This document shows, piece by piece, positions 42,565-50,339 of a stretch of DNA of 64,000 nt. The notes beneath the pieces are model-generated. The model was not told the origin of the DNA, ran no database searches, and saw only the letters and a list, made by a program, of their open reading frames with translations. Position 1 is the stretch's first letter. Each line of letters begins with the position of its first letter. The position numbers were made by a program, and so were the translations under genes. This stretch comes from Bacillota bacterium (GTDB lineage Bacteria > Bacillota > Clostridia > Christensenellales > SZUA-584): assembly GCA_023391105.1 (NCBI GenBank), contig JAEWBO010000041.1, positions 1 to 64,000 on the forward strand, read 5' to 3'.

Positions 42565-43992
42565 ATGAGAGGTGATGACATGAGAAGTATTGACACCAGA
42601 TGGAATCTGCTGCAGGAGAACGACTATAAGTTTTCTTTTCAGGATGTGGAGGAGCCGCAGCTCTTCCGCGATATGTTCGATTACGAATCGGTACCCAAGA
42701 TCGCTTTTAACCATCGTGTCGTTCCCATGCGCATGCCTGAGGATATATGGATCACGGATACCACATTCCGCGACGGACAGCAGTCGCGCACACCGTTTAC
42801 GGTGAAACAGGTTATCGATGTGTACAAAATGCTGCACCGGCTCGGTGGGCCAAAGGGCATTATCCGTCAGAGCGAATTCTTTGTGTATACGCAGAAAGAC
42901 AAGGAAGCACTGCAGGCGTGTCTTGATCTTGGCTACGAGTTTCCCGAGGTTACCGCGTGGATTCGCGCCAGCCAGAAGGATTTTGAGCTTGCCAAAGCGT
43001 TTGGCATCAAGGAAACGGGCATACTTGTGAGCTGTTCGGATTATCACATCTATAAAAAGATGAACTTAACGCGCAAGCAGGCAATGGAAAAATATCTGGG
43101 CATCGTTAAAATGGCGATCGATTTCGGTATCAAACCGCGCTGCCACTTCGAGGATATCACACGTGCCGATTACTATGGCTTCGTCATTCCGTTCGCGGAT
43201 GAGCTCATGAAGATCATGCAGGACACGGGCGTTCCCATCAAAATCCGCATGTGTGATACGCTGGGCTACGGCATCACATATCCGGGCGCGGCGCTTCCGC
43301 GCAGCGTTCAGGGCATCGTTTACGGTCTGCATCAGTACTCCGGATTTCCGTCCGAGCTGCTTGAATGGCACGGCCATAACGACTTCTATAAAGTTGTGAC
43401 GAATTCGGCCACAGCATGGCTTTATGGCGCGTCGTCGGTCAACTGCTCTGTGCTGGGTATCGGTGAACGTACGGGCAACTGTCCGATAGAGGCGATGGTG
43501 ATGGAATACTGCGGCCTCAAGGGAACGACAGACGGCATGGATCTTTCTGTGATTACCGAACTGGCTGAATACTTTGAGAATGTGCTGGGTACCGAGATCA
43601 GTCCGAGAACGCCGTTTGTGGGACGCAATTTCAACTCCACACGTGCGGGCATACACGCGGACGGTCTTTTGAAGGACGAGGAGATATACAATATATTCAA
43701 CACAGAAAAGCTGCTTAACCGTCCGGTGACGGTGGCGGTGGATGCACATTCGGGGCTTGCGGGCATTGCGCATTGGATCAACGCGCATTTTAAGCTGAAA
43801 GGCACCTCTGCAATGGGCAAGCAGGAACCGCTTGTGATCACGATAAAAGCCGAGGTGGACAAAGAATTCGCCGCCGGTCGTACCACTGCCTTTGGCGATG
43901 ACGAGCTTGAGACGATTATCCGCGAGGTGGACGAAACCGCGTATATCGCGCTTTGCCATCACCGCAAAAGTCTGCTCGCAAAAGAAGCGTAA
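42565..43992 (+). CDS. Probable Re-citrate synthase (isopropylmalate/homocitrate synthase family)
   Basis: 475 residues of the DRE-TIM metallolyase family, with metal/catalytic DTTFRDGQQSR (65-75), RQSEFFVYT, CHFEDITRADYYGFV, a CDTLGYGITYPGAALPRSV stretch and the HGHNDFYKV histidine pair. This sequence type, with ITDTTFRDGQQSR and GERTGNCPIEAMVMEY, resembles the Re-face citrate synthase of Clostridium kluyveri rather than LeuA: no regulatory C-terminal LeuA domain is present. It would condense acetyl-CoA and oxaloacetate for glutamate synthesis. It is often mis-annotated (2-isopropylmalate synthase, even histone methyltransferase). Starts at 42565 or ATG 42580. Confidence 0.75.
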   Translation: MRGDDMRSIDTRWNLLQENDYKFSFQDVEEPQLFRDMFDYESVPKIAFNHRVVPMRMPEDIWITDTTFRDGQQSRTPFTVKQVIDVYKMLHRLGGPKGIIRQSEFFVYTQKDKEALQACLDLGYEFPEVTAWIRASQKDFELAKAFGIKETGILVSCSDYHIYKKMNLTRKQAMEKYLGIVKMAIDFGIKPRCHFEDITRADYYGFVIPFADELMKIMQDTGVPIKIRMCDTLGYGITYPGAALPRSVQGIVYGLHQYSGFPSELLEWHGHNDFYKVVTNSATAWLYGASSVNCSVLGIGERTGNCPIEAMVMEYCGLKGTTDGMDLSVITELAEYFENVLGTEISPRTPFVGRNFNSTRAGIHADGLLKDEEIYNIFNTEKLLNRPVTVAVDAHSGLAGIAHWINAHFKLKGTSAMGKQEPLVITIKAEVDKEFAAGRTTAFGDDELETIIREVDETAYIALCHHRKSLLAKEA

Positions 43993-44019
43993 GAAGACCA
44001 ACCCGGAAATAAAAAAACT

Positions 44020-44056
44020 GCCCGGTTTGTCCATGTTTGCTCTTTACAAACCGGGC
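44020..44056. terminator. Stem-loop between the citrate synthase gene and pyrR
   Basis: GCCCGGTTTGT (44020-44030) pairs perfectly with ACAAACCGGGC (44046-44056). No T-run follows on the plus strand. The right arm overlaps the pyrR -35. Confidence 0.5.
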
Positions 44057-44071
44057 GGTATATGATAATGT
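44043..44071 (+). promoter_or_regulatory. Promoter of the pyr operon
   Basis: TTTACA (44043-44048), 17-base spacer, TAATGT (44066-44071); initiation near 44078 leaves the PyrR-binding loop at the 5' end of the RNA. Confidence 0.6.
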
Positions 44072-44085
44072 TTTACCAATAGATC

Positions 44086-44118
44086 ACCTTTAATTCGGTC
44101 CAGAGAGTCCGGCAAGGT
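44086..44118 (+). promoter_or_regulatory. PyrR-binding loop (anti-antiterminator) in the pyr leader
   Basis: ACCTT (44086-44090) pairs with AAGGT (44114-44118), enclosing the conserved GGTCCAGAGAGTCC loop recognised by PyrR with UMP/UTP. GGCAAGG (44111-44117) can otherwise pair with CCTTGCC of the terminator (44143-44149) as an antiterminator. Confidence 0.8.
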
Positions 44119-44139
44119 TTGGGTATTTTTATGCTAATT

Positions 44140-44166
44140 AAGCCTTGCCATGTGCAAGGCTTTTTT
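44140..44166 (+). terminator. Attenuator terminator of the pyr leader
   Basis: AAGCCTTGC (44140-44148) / GCAAGGCTT (44154-44162) with loop CATGT, then a T-run to 44166. Formed when PyrR-UMP holds the upstream loop; gives transcription stop before pyrR. Confidence 0.9.
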
Positions 44167-44233
44167 GATTACAGCCCCCTAAACAAGCCTGGCTTTTGGG
44201 GTGTGATACGAAAGATGAGAGGACGGTGCAAAA

Positions 44234-44773
44234 GTGGACAAGGCGCTCATTATGGACGAGGTTGCCCTCGATCGGGCATTGAAGCGTATCGCGCATGAGA
44301 TCATCGAAAAAAACAAGGGCGCCAAGGGTGTGGCGCTGATTGGCATTCACCGGCGCGGCGTGCCCATCGCGAAGCGTATTGCGGCATATATCAACGATTT
44401 TGAGGGCGTCAGCGTCGACATCGGCACGCTGGATATCACCTTTTACCGCGACGACCTGTCTTTGCTGGCAGATCATCCCGTCATAAAGGGCACGGATATT
44501 GCGTTTGACATCAATAAAAAAACGGTGGTGCTTTGCGACGACGTGCTGTATACGGGACGTACTGCAAGGGCCGCCCTGGATGCACTGATGGATTTGGGAA
44601 GACCCAACTATATTCAATTAGCTGTGATTGTGGACAGGGGTCACAGAGAACTTCCCATTCGGGCCGACTATGTGGGGAAGAATATTCCCACATCAAAAAG
44701 CGAAGTTGTCAGCGTGCATGTCAAGGAATTTGATAATATTGATAATGTTGTTATCAATGATTTGCCTGTATAA
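44234..44773 (+). CDS. pyrR: Bifunctional pyr operon attenuator / uracil phosphoribosyltransferase PyrR
   Basis: 179 residues. RNA-binding regulator that, with UMP, folds its own leader into the terminated form; also has weak UPRTase activity. The PRPP motif VVLCDDVLYTGRTARAALDAL and the family stretch GVALIGIHRRGVPIAKRIA are visible. GTG start. Heads a ten-gene operon with all UMP synthesis steps. Confidence 0.96.
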   Translation: MDKALIMDEVALDRALKRIAHEIIEKNKGAKGVALIGIHRRGVPIAKRIAAYINDFEGVSVDIGTLDITFYRDDLSLLADHPVIKGTDIAFDINKKTVVLCDDVLYTGRTARAALDALMDLGRPNYIQLAVIVDRGHRELPIRADYVGKNIPTSKSEVVSVHVKEFDNIDNVVINDLPV

Positions 44774-44774
44774 G

Positions 44775-44801
44775 CCTTATCAGTGTCGATAAGGTTTTTT
44801 T
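44775..44801 (+). terminator. Terminator-like hairpin between pyrR and uraA
   Basis: CCTTATC / GATAAGG with a 6-base loop and seven T (44795-44801), one base after the pyrR stop. No second PyrR loop fits before it, so it would act as a constant attenuator lowering expression of the rest. Confidence 0.8.
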
Positions 44802-44839
44802 ATACGGGTGAATGACATCATTTATATATGGAGGGTATT

Positions 44840-46108
44840 ATGGAAAAAGTCAAACAAGGATGGGGCACAAAATTGGTGCTTGGCTTGCAGCACATGTTTG
44901 CCATGTTTGGTGCCACGATCGTTGTCCCCGCAATCACAGGGCTCGACCCTGCTGTCGCACTGTTTGCGGCGGGCGGCGGCACACTAATCTTTCACTTCAT
45001 CACCAAGCGCAAGGTGCCTGTTTTCTTAGGTTCAAGCTTTGCGTTTATGACAGCGATCACTTTTGTGGTGCAAAACGAGGGCAAAGAATACGCGACAGGT
45101 GCGATCATGGCCGCAGGCGCGTGCTATCTGCTGTTTGCATTGCTGACAAAGGTAATCGGGCCCGATCGCATTAAGAAGCTGTTCCCGGCCATTGTAACGG
45201 GTCCGGTCATTGTCGTCATCGGCTTGACGCTGGCTCCCACGGTCATACTTAATGACATCACTGGCGATTTTGTGGGTGGGTTGCTTTGGACAAAATGGGT
45301 TGTCGCGGCGTCGGTTGTGGTAACGGTTGTGATCGTATCGATATTCATCAAGGGCTTTTTCAAGCTGCTGCCCATACTTTGCGGACTGGCTGTCGGGTAT
45401 CTCGTGGCGGTATTGCTCCACAATTTTGTGCCGGTTCCGGAAGGAACAAAGGCGCTCATGAATTTCTCTCCGTTTGAAACCGCTTCGATCATCCAATTGC
45501 CGAACTTCCATCTGCCCAAGTTCAGCGCAAGCTCGATACTCATTATGGCGCCGATTTCCATCGCGACATTTATGGAGCATCTTGGCGACATCACCACCAA
45601 CGGTGCGGTTGTCGGCAAGAACTTCTTTGATGATCCGGGTCTGCACCGCACATTGATCGGTGACGGCGTGGCCACCATGTTTGCGGGGCTCATCGGCGGC
45701 CCGGCCAATACTACCTACGGGGAAAACACAGGCGTGCTCGCGGTGACCAAGAACTACAATCCGCAGATACTCCGGCTTGCGGCAATCTATGCCATCGTGC
45801 TTTCGGTCATCGGTTACTTCGGGGCGTTCCTTCAGACGATACCGGGACCCATCATCGGCGGCATGAGCATCGTGCTGTTCGGTATGATTGCGTCCATCGG
45901 TATCCGCACAATGGCGGAAGCCAAGGTGGATTTCACAAGCAGCCGAACCCTGCTGATACTTTCCATCACACTGGTTGTGGGTATCGGCGTGACCATCCCT
46001 GTGAGTGAAAGCTTTACGATCTCGGGCGTGGCGCTTGCGGCGCTGGCCGGTATCATACTCAATGCGGTGCTGCCGGAAAAGTTTGATATCAAAAAGGAAG
46101 AGGCCTAA
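44840..46108 (+). CDS. uraA: Uracil permease
   Basis: Nucleobase:cation symporter-2 family protein of 422 residues with about 14 hydrophobic segments. LQHMFAMFGATIVVP near the start, the QN-type region TNGAVVGKN with a preceding EHLGDI, and GLIGGPANTTYGENTG are typical of uracil/xanthine permeases. ATG 44840 is chosen since GGAGGG lies 4 bases upstream; an upstream in-frame ATG (44828) overlaps that site. Supplies external uracil to the same pathway. Confidence 0.95.
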   Translation: MEKVKQGWGTKLVLGLQHMFAMFGATIVVPAITGLDPAVALFAAGGGTLIFHFITKRKVPVFLGSSFAFMTAITFVVQNEGKEYATGAIMAAGACYLLFALLTKVIGPDRIKKLFPAIVTGPVIVVIGLTLAPTVILNDITGDFVGGLLWTKWVVAASVVVTVVIVSIFIKGFFKLLPILCGLAVGYLVAVLLHNFVPVPEGTKALMNFSPFETASIIQLPNFHLPKFSASSILIMAPISIATFMEHLGDITTNGAVVGKNFFDDPGLHRTLIGDGVATMFAGLIGGPANTTYGENTGVLAVTKNYNPQILRLAAIYAIVLSVIGYFGAFLQTIPGPIIGGMSIVLFGMIASIGIRTMAEAKVDFTSSRTLLILSITLVVGIGVTIPVSESFTISGVALAALAGIILNAVLPEKFDIKKEEA

Positions 46109-46117
46109 CGAAAGACT

Positions 46118-46143
46118 AAGGAGCGGATTTATCCGCTCCTTTT
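46118..46143 (+). terminator. Terminator-like hairpin between uraA and pyrB
   Basis: AAGGAGCGGA / TCCGCTCCTT with loop TTTA, followed by TT. Located 18 bases before pyrB; likely partial termination, as pyrB has no other visible promoter. Confidence 0.7.
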
Positions 46144-46160
46144 AAAAAAGGAAAGATACT

Positions 46161-47096
46161 ATGCATTTGTCACAAAAAGATTTGATCGGTCTGTATGACA
46201 TGCCGGCGGAGGAGATCACATACATACTCGATACCGCCGCGACAATGAAGGCTTACTTGCAGCAAAGCGCCAAAAAGATGCCCCATATGCAGGGCAAATC
46301 CGTGGTGGCGCTGTTCTATGAAAACAGCACGCGTACGCGCCTGAGCTTTGAGCTTGCGGCCAAGTTTCTGGGCGCGACATTCAGCAATCTTGGCGTATCG
46401 TCAAGCTCCGTGAGCAAGGGCGAAACGCTGCTGGACACGGGCTATACGATTGAGGCGATGGAGACGGACGTGATTATCATCCGCCATCCTTACGCGGGCG
46501 CGCCCAAGCTGCTCGGAGACCATTTTTCCGGCAGCGTGATCAACGCGGGTGACGGCATGCACGAACACCCCACACAGGCGCTGCTCGATATGTTCACAAT
46601 GCGCGAACGTTTCGGTGACCTAAAGGGGCTGAACGTATCCATCATCGGCGATATCTGGCACAGCCGCGTCGCACGAAGCAACCTATGGGGGCTTAAAAAA
46701 CTCGGCGCGAACGTGACGCTGTGCGGTCCGCAAACACTGATGCCGTTTGGTATCGAGACGATGGGTGCACGCGTGACGGGCAGCCTTGAAGAAGCGCTTC
46801 GCGGCGCGGATGTGGTGATGGGTCTGCGTATTCAAAAGGAACGGCTTGAGGGGGCTTTTCTTTCGACATTGCGTGAATATCACAACTTTTTCGGTGTTAA
46901 TGAGCAGACGCTGGAAAAATGGTGCGGCAAGGATGTGATGATCATGCATCCCGGCCCGGTGAACCGCGGTGTGGAGCTTTCCAGTGCGATTGTGGATGCA
47001 GAAAACTCAGTGATCAACGAGCAGGTGACAAACGGTGTGGCGGTCAGAATGGCGCTGCTGTATCTGCTCACGAGGAGGAAGAATGAAGACGCTTAA
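46161..47096 (+). CDS. pyrB: Aspartate carbamoyltransferase catalytic subunit
   Basis: Second step of UMP synthesis. Carbamoyl-phosphate site FYENSTRTRLSFE, HEHPTQALLDMFT, and IMHPGPVNRGVEL are diagnostic. 311 residues. No pyrI regulatory subunit follows, as usual for Bacillus-type enzymes. Its end overlaps pyrC by 14 bases. Confidence 0.97.
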   Translation: MHLSQKDLIGLYDMPAEEITYILDTAATMKAYLQQSAKKMPHMQGKSVVALFYENSTRTRLSFELAAKFLGATFSNLGVSSSSVSKGETLLDTGYTIEAMETDVIIIRHPYAGAPKLLGDHFSGSVINAGDGMHEHPTQALLDMFTMRERFGDLKGLNVSIIGDIWHSRVARSNLWGLKKLGANVTLCGPQTLMPFGIETMGARVTGSLEEALRGADVVMGLRIQKERLEGAFLSTLREYHNFFGVNEQTLEKWCGKDVMIMHPGPVNRGVELSSAIVDAENSVINEQVTNGVAVRMALLYLLTRRKNEDA

Positions 47097-48357
47097 ATTG
47101 TGCGGCGGCGAGGTCGTGAATCCGGCCGGTGAGAAAAAGGGTCGCTTAGATATACTCATAGAAGGTGATCGCATCAAAGCCATCGGCACAGATGTGGGCA
47201 GTGCGGACGAAACCATCGATGTTTCGGGCAAAGCCGTTTTCCCCGGCTTTATCGACATGCACTGCCACCTAAGAGAACCGGGGCAGGAATACAAGGAAGA
47301 TATTTCGTCGGGTACGCGCGCAGCGGCAAAGGGCGGTTATACCGCCGTCTGTTGTATGCCAAACACCGTGCCCGCTTTGGACAACGCTTCAGTATGCGCA
47401 CTCGTGCTGGCAAAGGCTAAAGACGCGTCCACAAGGGTTTACCCCGTGGGCGCAGCCACAAAGGGGCTAAATGGCAAGGAGCTCGCGGAGATGGGCGAGC
47501 TTGCCGATATGGGCTGCGTCGCGTTTTCGGACGACGGACACCCAATCGACAGCGGCGCGATGATGCTTTCGGCGATGCAGTACGCCAAGACGTTTGGCTC
47601 GTTCATCATGGCGCATGAGGAGTGCCTTGATTTAAAGGGCAAAGGCGTGATGAATGAGGGGCACAATTCCACAATCTTAGGGCTGCCCGGCATACCGCGT
47701 GCCGCCGAAGAGACGATGATTGCGCGGGATCTGATACTCGCGGAAAGCTACGGGCTACGTGTGCACTTGCAGCATGTGTCCACACGCGGCGGTATCACGC
47801 TGATTCGCGCTGCCAAGCAGCGCGGCGTTAGCGTCACCTGTGAAACTGCGCCGCATTATTTCTCGGCTGACGACAGCTGGTGCGCAAGCTACGACGCGCG
47901 CACCAAGGTGAACCCGCCGCTGCGTACGAGTGACGATGTCGCGGCTGTGAAAGAGGCACTGATGGACGGCACCATCGACGCAATTGCGACGGATCACGCC
48001 CCGCACCACAAGGATGAAAAGAACATCGAGTTCGCGCTGGCGGCATTCGGGATATCCGGTTTTGAAACGGCGTTTTCGCTCGCCGTGACCAACCTGACGC
48101 AGGATAGGGATTTGCTTGCCGCGCTTTTCAGCGTCAATCCCGCAAGCATCATCGGTAAGCCCGGCGGCGTGATCAAAGAGGGTGTGCCCGCCGATATAAC
48201 AGTTGCGGACATGGACTTAGAATACACGTTGACGGAGCAGAGCCTGATATCCAAAGGCAAGAACTCACCGTTTATCGGACACACGCTGCGCGGCGTTGTG
48301 ACGCACACGATCGTGGACGGGCGGCTTGTGTATCAAGGAGGTCAGCCATGCAAATAG
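47083..48357 (+). CDS. pyrC: Dihydroorotase
   Basis: Class I dihydroorotase, 424 residues, cyclising carbamoyl-aspartate. Zinc motif DMHCHLREPGQE, HVSTRGG, and the catalytic Asp in IATDHAPHH. ATG 47083 has GGAGGAAG upstream, within the end of pyrB; a longer frame reaching 47035 lies wholly in pyrB and is rejected. Its last codons overlap pyrF by 10 bases. Confidence 0.97.
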   Translation: MKTLKLCGGEVVNPAGEKKGRLDILIEGDRIKAIGTDVGSADETIDVSGKAVFPGFIDMHCHLREPGQEYKEDISSGTRAAAKGGYTAVCCMPNTVPALDNASVCALVLAKAKDASTRVYPVGAATKGLNGKELAEMGELADMGCVAFSDDGHPIDSGAMMLSAMQYAKTFGSFIMAHEECLDLKGKGVMNEGHNSTILGLPGIPRAAEETMIARDLILAESYGLRVHLQHVSTRGGITLIRAAKQRGVSVTCETAPHYFSADDSWCASYDARTKVNPPLRTSDDVAAVKEALMDGTIDAIATDHAPHHKDEKNIEFALAAFGISGFETAFSLAVTNLTQDRDLLAALFSVNPASIIGKPGGVIKEGVPADITVADMDLEYTLTEQSLISKGKNSPFIGHTLRGVVTHTIVDGRLVYQGGQPCK

Positions 48358-49244
48358 ACAGACTATGCCGCGCGATAAAAGACACACAATGTCCCGTCTG
48401 CGCGGGGCTGGACACTGAATACGGCTATTTAACGCCTGAGTATGAAGCAAGCGCCGATGATCTGACAAACAGTGAAAAAGCAAAGTGTGTGTACCGATTC
48501 AACTGTGATATAATAGATGCAATTGCGGATATTGTGCCGTCTGTTAAGGTGCAGGCGGCGTATTACGAGCAGTATGGAGCCGAAGGGTTCACCTGCTTCC
48601 TAGATACGATGAAATACGCCAGTGACAAAGGGCTTATTGTGATCGCGGACGCGAAAAGAAACGACATCGGTTCCACAGCCAAGGCCTATGCAGAGGCGCA
48701 TTTGATGCACAGCCCGGCTGATTTTCTGACCGTGAACGCGTACCTTGGTATCGACGGCATCCAGCCGTTTCTTGAAGCGTGTGAGATGACGGGCAAGGGC
48801 ATATTCGTGCTCGTCAAAACGTCTAACCCGTCGGGCGGGGAGTTTCAGGACTTAAACGTGGGCGGCAAGAAGCTCTATGAAGCTGTGGCCGACAAGGTCA
48901 AGCTATGGGGCGAGCCGTACATCGGCAAATGCGGATACAGCTCGGTGGGCGCCGTCGTCGGCGCGACCTACCCCGCAGAAGCGCATAAGCTGCGCCAGCG
49001 TATTCCAACCACGTTCTTCCTTGTGCCGGGCTATGGGGCTCAGGGCGCGGGCGCGGACGATATCGCGGTCAACTTCGATGAGAATGGCTTTGGCGCGGTG
49101 GTCAATGCGTCTCGAGGGTTGCTGCTGGCTTATAAGAAGGAAAAATACGCGCATCTAAAGGCGCCGCAGGCGGCGCGCGCGTTCGTATTGGATATGAAAC
49201 AGGATATCATGTCTGCGCTGTTAAGACGCGGCATTCAATTATAA
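48348..49244 (+). CDS. pyrF: Orotidine 5'-phosphate decarboxylase (long, type 2)
   Basis: 298 residues, the longer form. The catalytic stretch IADAKRNDIGSTAKAYAEAHL carries the Asp-Lys-x-x-Asp array; VPGYGAQGAGADDI and VNASRGLLLAYKK are type 2 features. Converts OMP to UMP. AAGGAGG precedes the ATG. Placed here before carAB and pyrKDE rather than next to pyrE. Confidence 0.96.
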   Translation: MQIDRLCRAIKDTQCPVCAGLDTEYGYLTPEYEASADDLTNSEKAKCVYRFNCDIIDAIADIVPSVKVQAAYYEQYGAEGFTCFLDTMKYASDKGLIVIADAKRNDIGSTAKAYAEAHLMHSPADFLTVNAYLGIDGIQPFLEACEMTGKGIFVLVKTSNPSGGEFQDLNVGGKKLYEAVADKVKLWGEPYIGKCGYSSVGAVVGATYPAEAHKLRQRIPTTFFLVPGYGAQGAGADDIAVNFDENGFGAVVNASRGLLLAYKKEKYAHLKAPQAARAFVLDMKQDIMSALLRRGIQL

Positions 49245-49271
49245 GTTTACGAGCTCAGGAGAGGAGAAACC

Positions 49272-50339
49272 ATGGCAATACTCACATTGGAAGACGGCAC
49301 GCGCTTTGAAGGTCAAAGCTTTGGCGCAAGCGCCGATGTCATCGGCGAGGTCGTGTTCAACACGGGTATGACGGGCTATCAGGAGGTGCTGACAGACCCG
49401 TCCTATTGCGGACAGATCGTTACGATGACTTACCCGCTGATCGGTAACTACGGTGTGAACGAGATCGACCCAGAGTCAATAAAACCGCAGGTGAGCGGCT
49501 TTATCGCGCGCGAGGTTTGCAATCGCCCATCCAACTGGCGCAGTGAGGGTGATATTCACGAATACCTTGCGAAGAGCGGCATCGTGGGGCTGTGCGGCAT
49601 CGACACGCGCGCCTTGACGCGTATTATCCGCGAAAAAGGCACGATGCGCGGCATCATCACACAGGGAGAGCCCACGGCGGCGCAGCTTGAAAGTATGCGC
49701 GGCTATGTGTGCGACATGCCTGTCGATCAGGTCACGTGTAAAGAAAAATATGAGCATTGCGATGGTGACTTAAAGGTGGCCGTGCTGGATTTCGGTCTCA
49801 AGAAAAACATTGTGCGCAGTCTTGAAAAGCGCGGCTGCAAGGTGACGGTGTACCCTGCGAGAACAAGCGCAGAGGAGATACTCTCGGGCGACTTTAACGG
49901 CATTATGCTGACAAACGGCCCCGGAGACCCCAAGGAGAACACCGAGGTCATTGAAAACCTAAAGAAGCTTATCGGTAAAAAGCCGATTTTCGGTATCTGC
50001 CTTGGGCATCAGCTGCTGGCGCTGGCCATGGGCGCGGATACAGAAAAATTAAAGTACGGTCATCGCGGTGCAAACCATCCCGTAAAGGATTTAAACAAAG
50101 ACCGCGTGTATATCACGTCGCAGAACCACGGCTATACCGTGATAGAAGAGACGTTGCCGGGCGGCTGTGAGGTGAGCCACCGAAATTGGAATGACGGTAC
50201 GGTAGAGGGAATTTCATATTCGGAGCATGACATGTTTACGGTGCAGTTTCATCCCGAAGCGGCGCCGGGCCCGGAGGACACCGCTTATCTGTTTGACGAG
50301 TTTATAGACCGTATGAGGGAAGCGCATGCCAAAAAATAA
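49272..50339 (+). CDS. carA: Carbamoyl-phosphate synthase small subunit
   Basis: Glutamine amidotransferase subunit, 355 residues. N-terminal LEDGTRFEGQSFGA and FNTGMTGYQEVLTDPSYCGQ; class I amidotransferase triad with Cys in FGICLGHQL and His/Glu in QFHPEAAPGP. Position inside the pyr operon suggests the pyrimidine-dedicated enzyme (PyrAA). GGAGAGGAG precedes the ATG; the end overlaps carB by 14 bases. Confidence 0.97.
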   Translation: MAILTLEDGTRFEGQSFGASADVIGEVVFNTGMTGYQEVLTDPSYCGQIVTMTYPLIGNYGVNEIDPESIKPQVSGFIAREVCNRPSNWRSEGDIHEYLAKSGIVGLCGIDTRALTRIIREKGTMRGIITQGEPTAAQLESMRGYVCDMPVDQVTCKEKYEHCDGDLKVAVLDFGLKKNIVRSLEKRGCKVTVYPARTSAEEILSGDFNGIMLTNGPGDPKENTEVIENLKKLIGKKPIFGICLGHQLLALAMGADTEKLKYGHRGANHPVKDLNKDRVYITSQNHGYTVIEETLPGGCEVSHRNWNDGTVEGISYSEHDMFTVQFHPEAAPGPEDTAYLFDEFIDRMREAHAKK

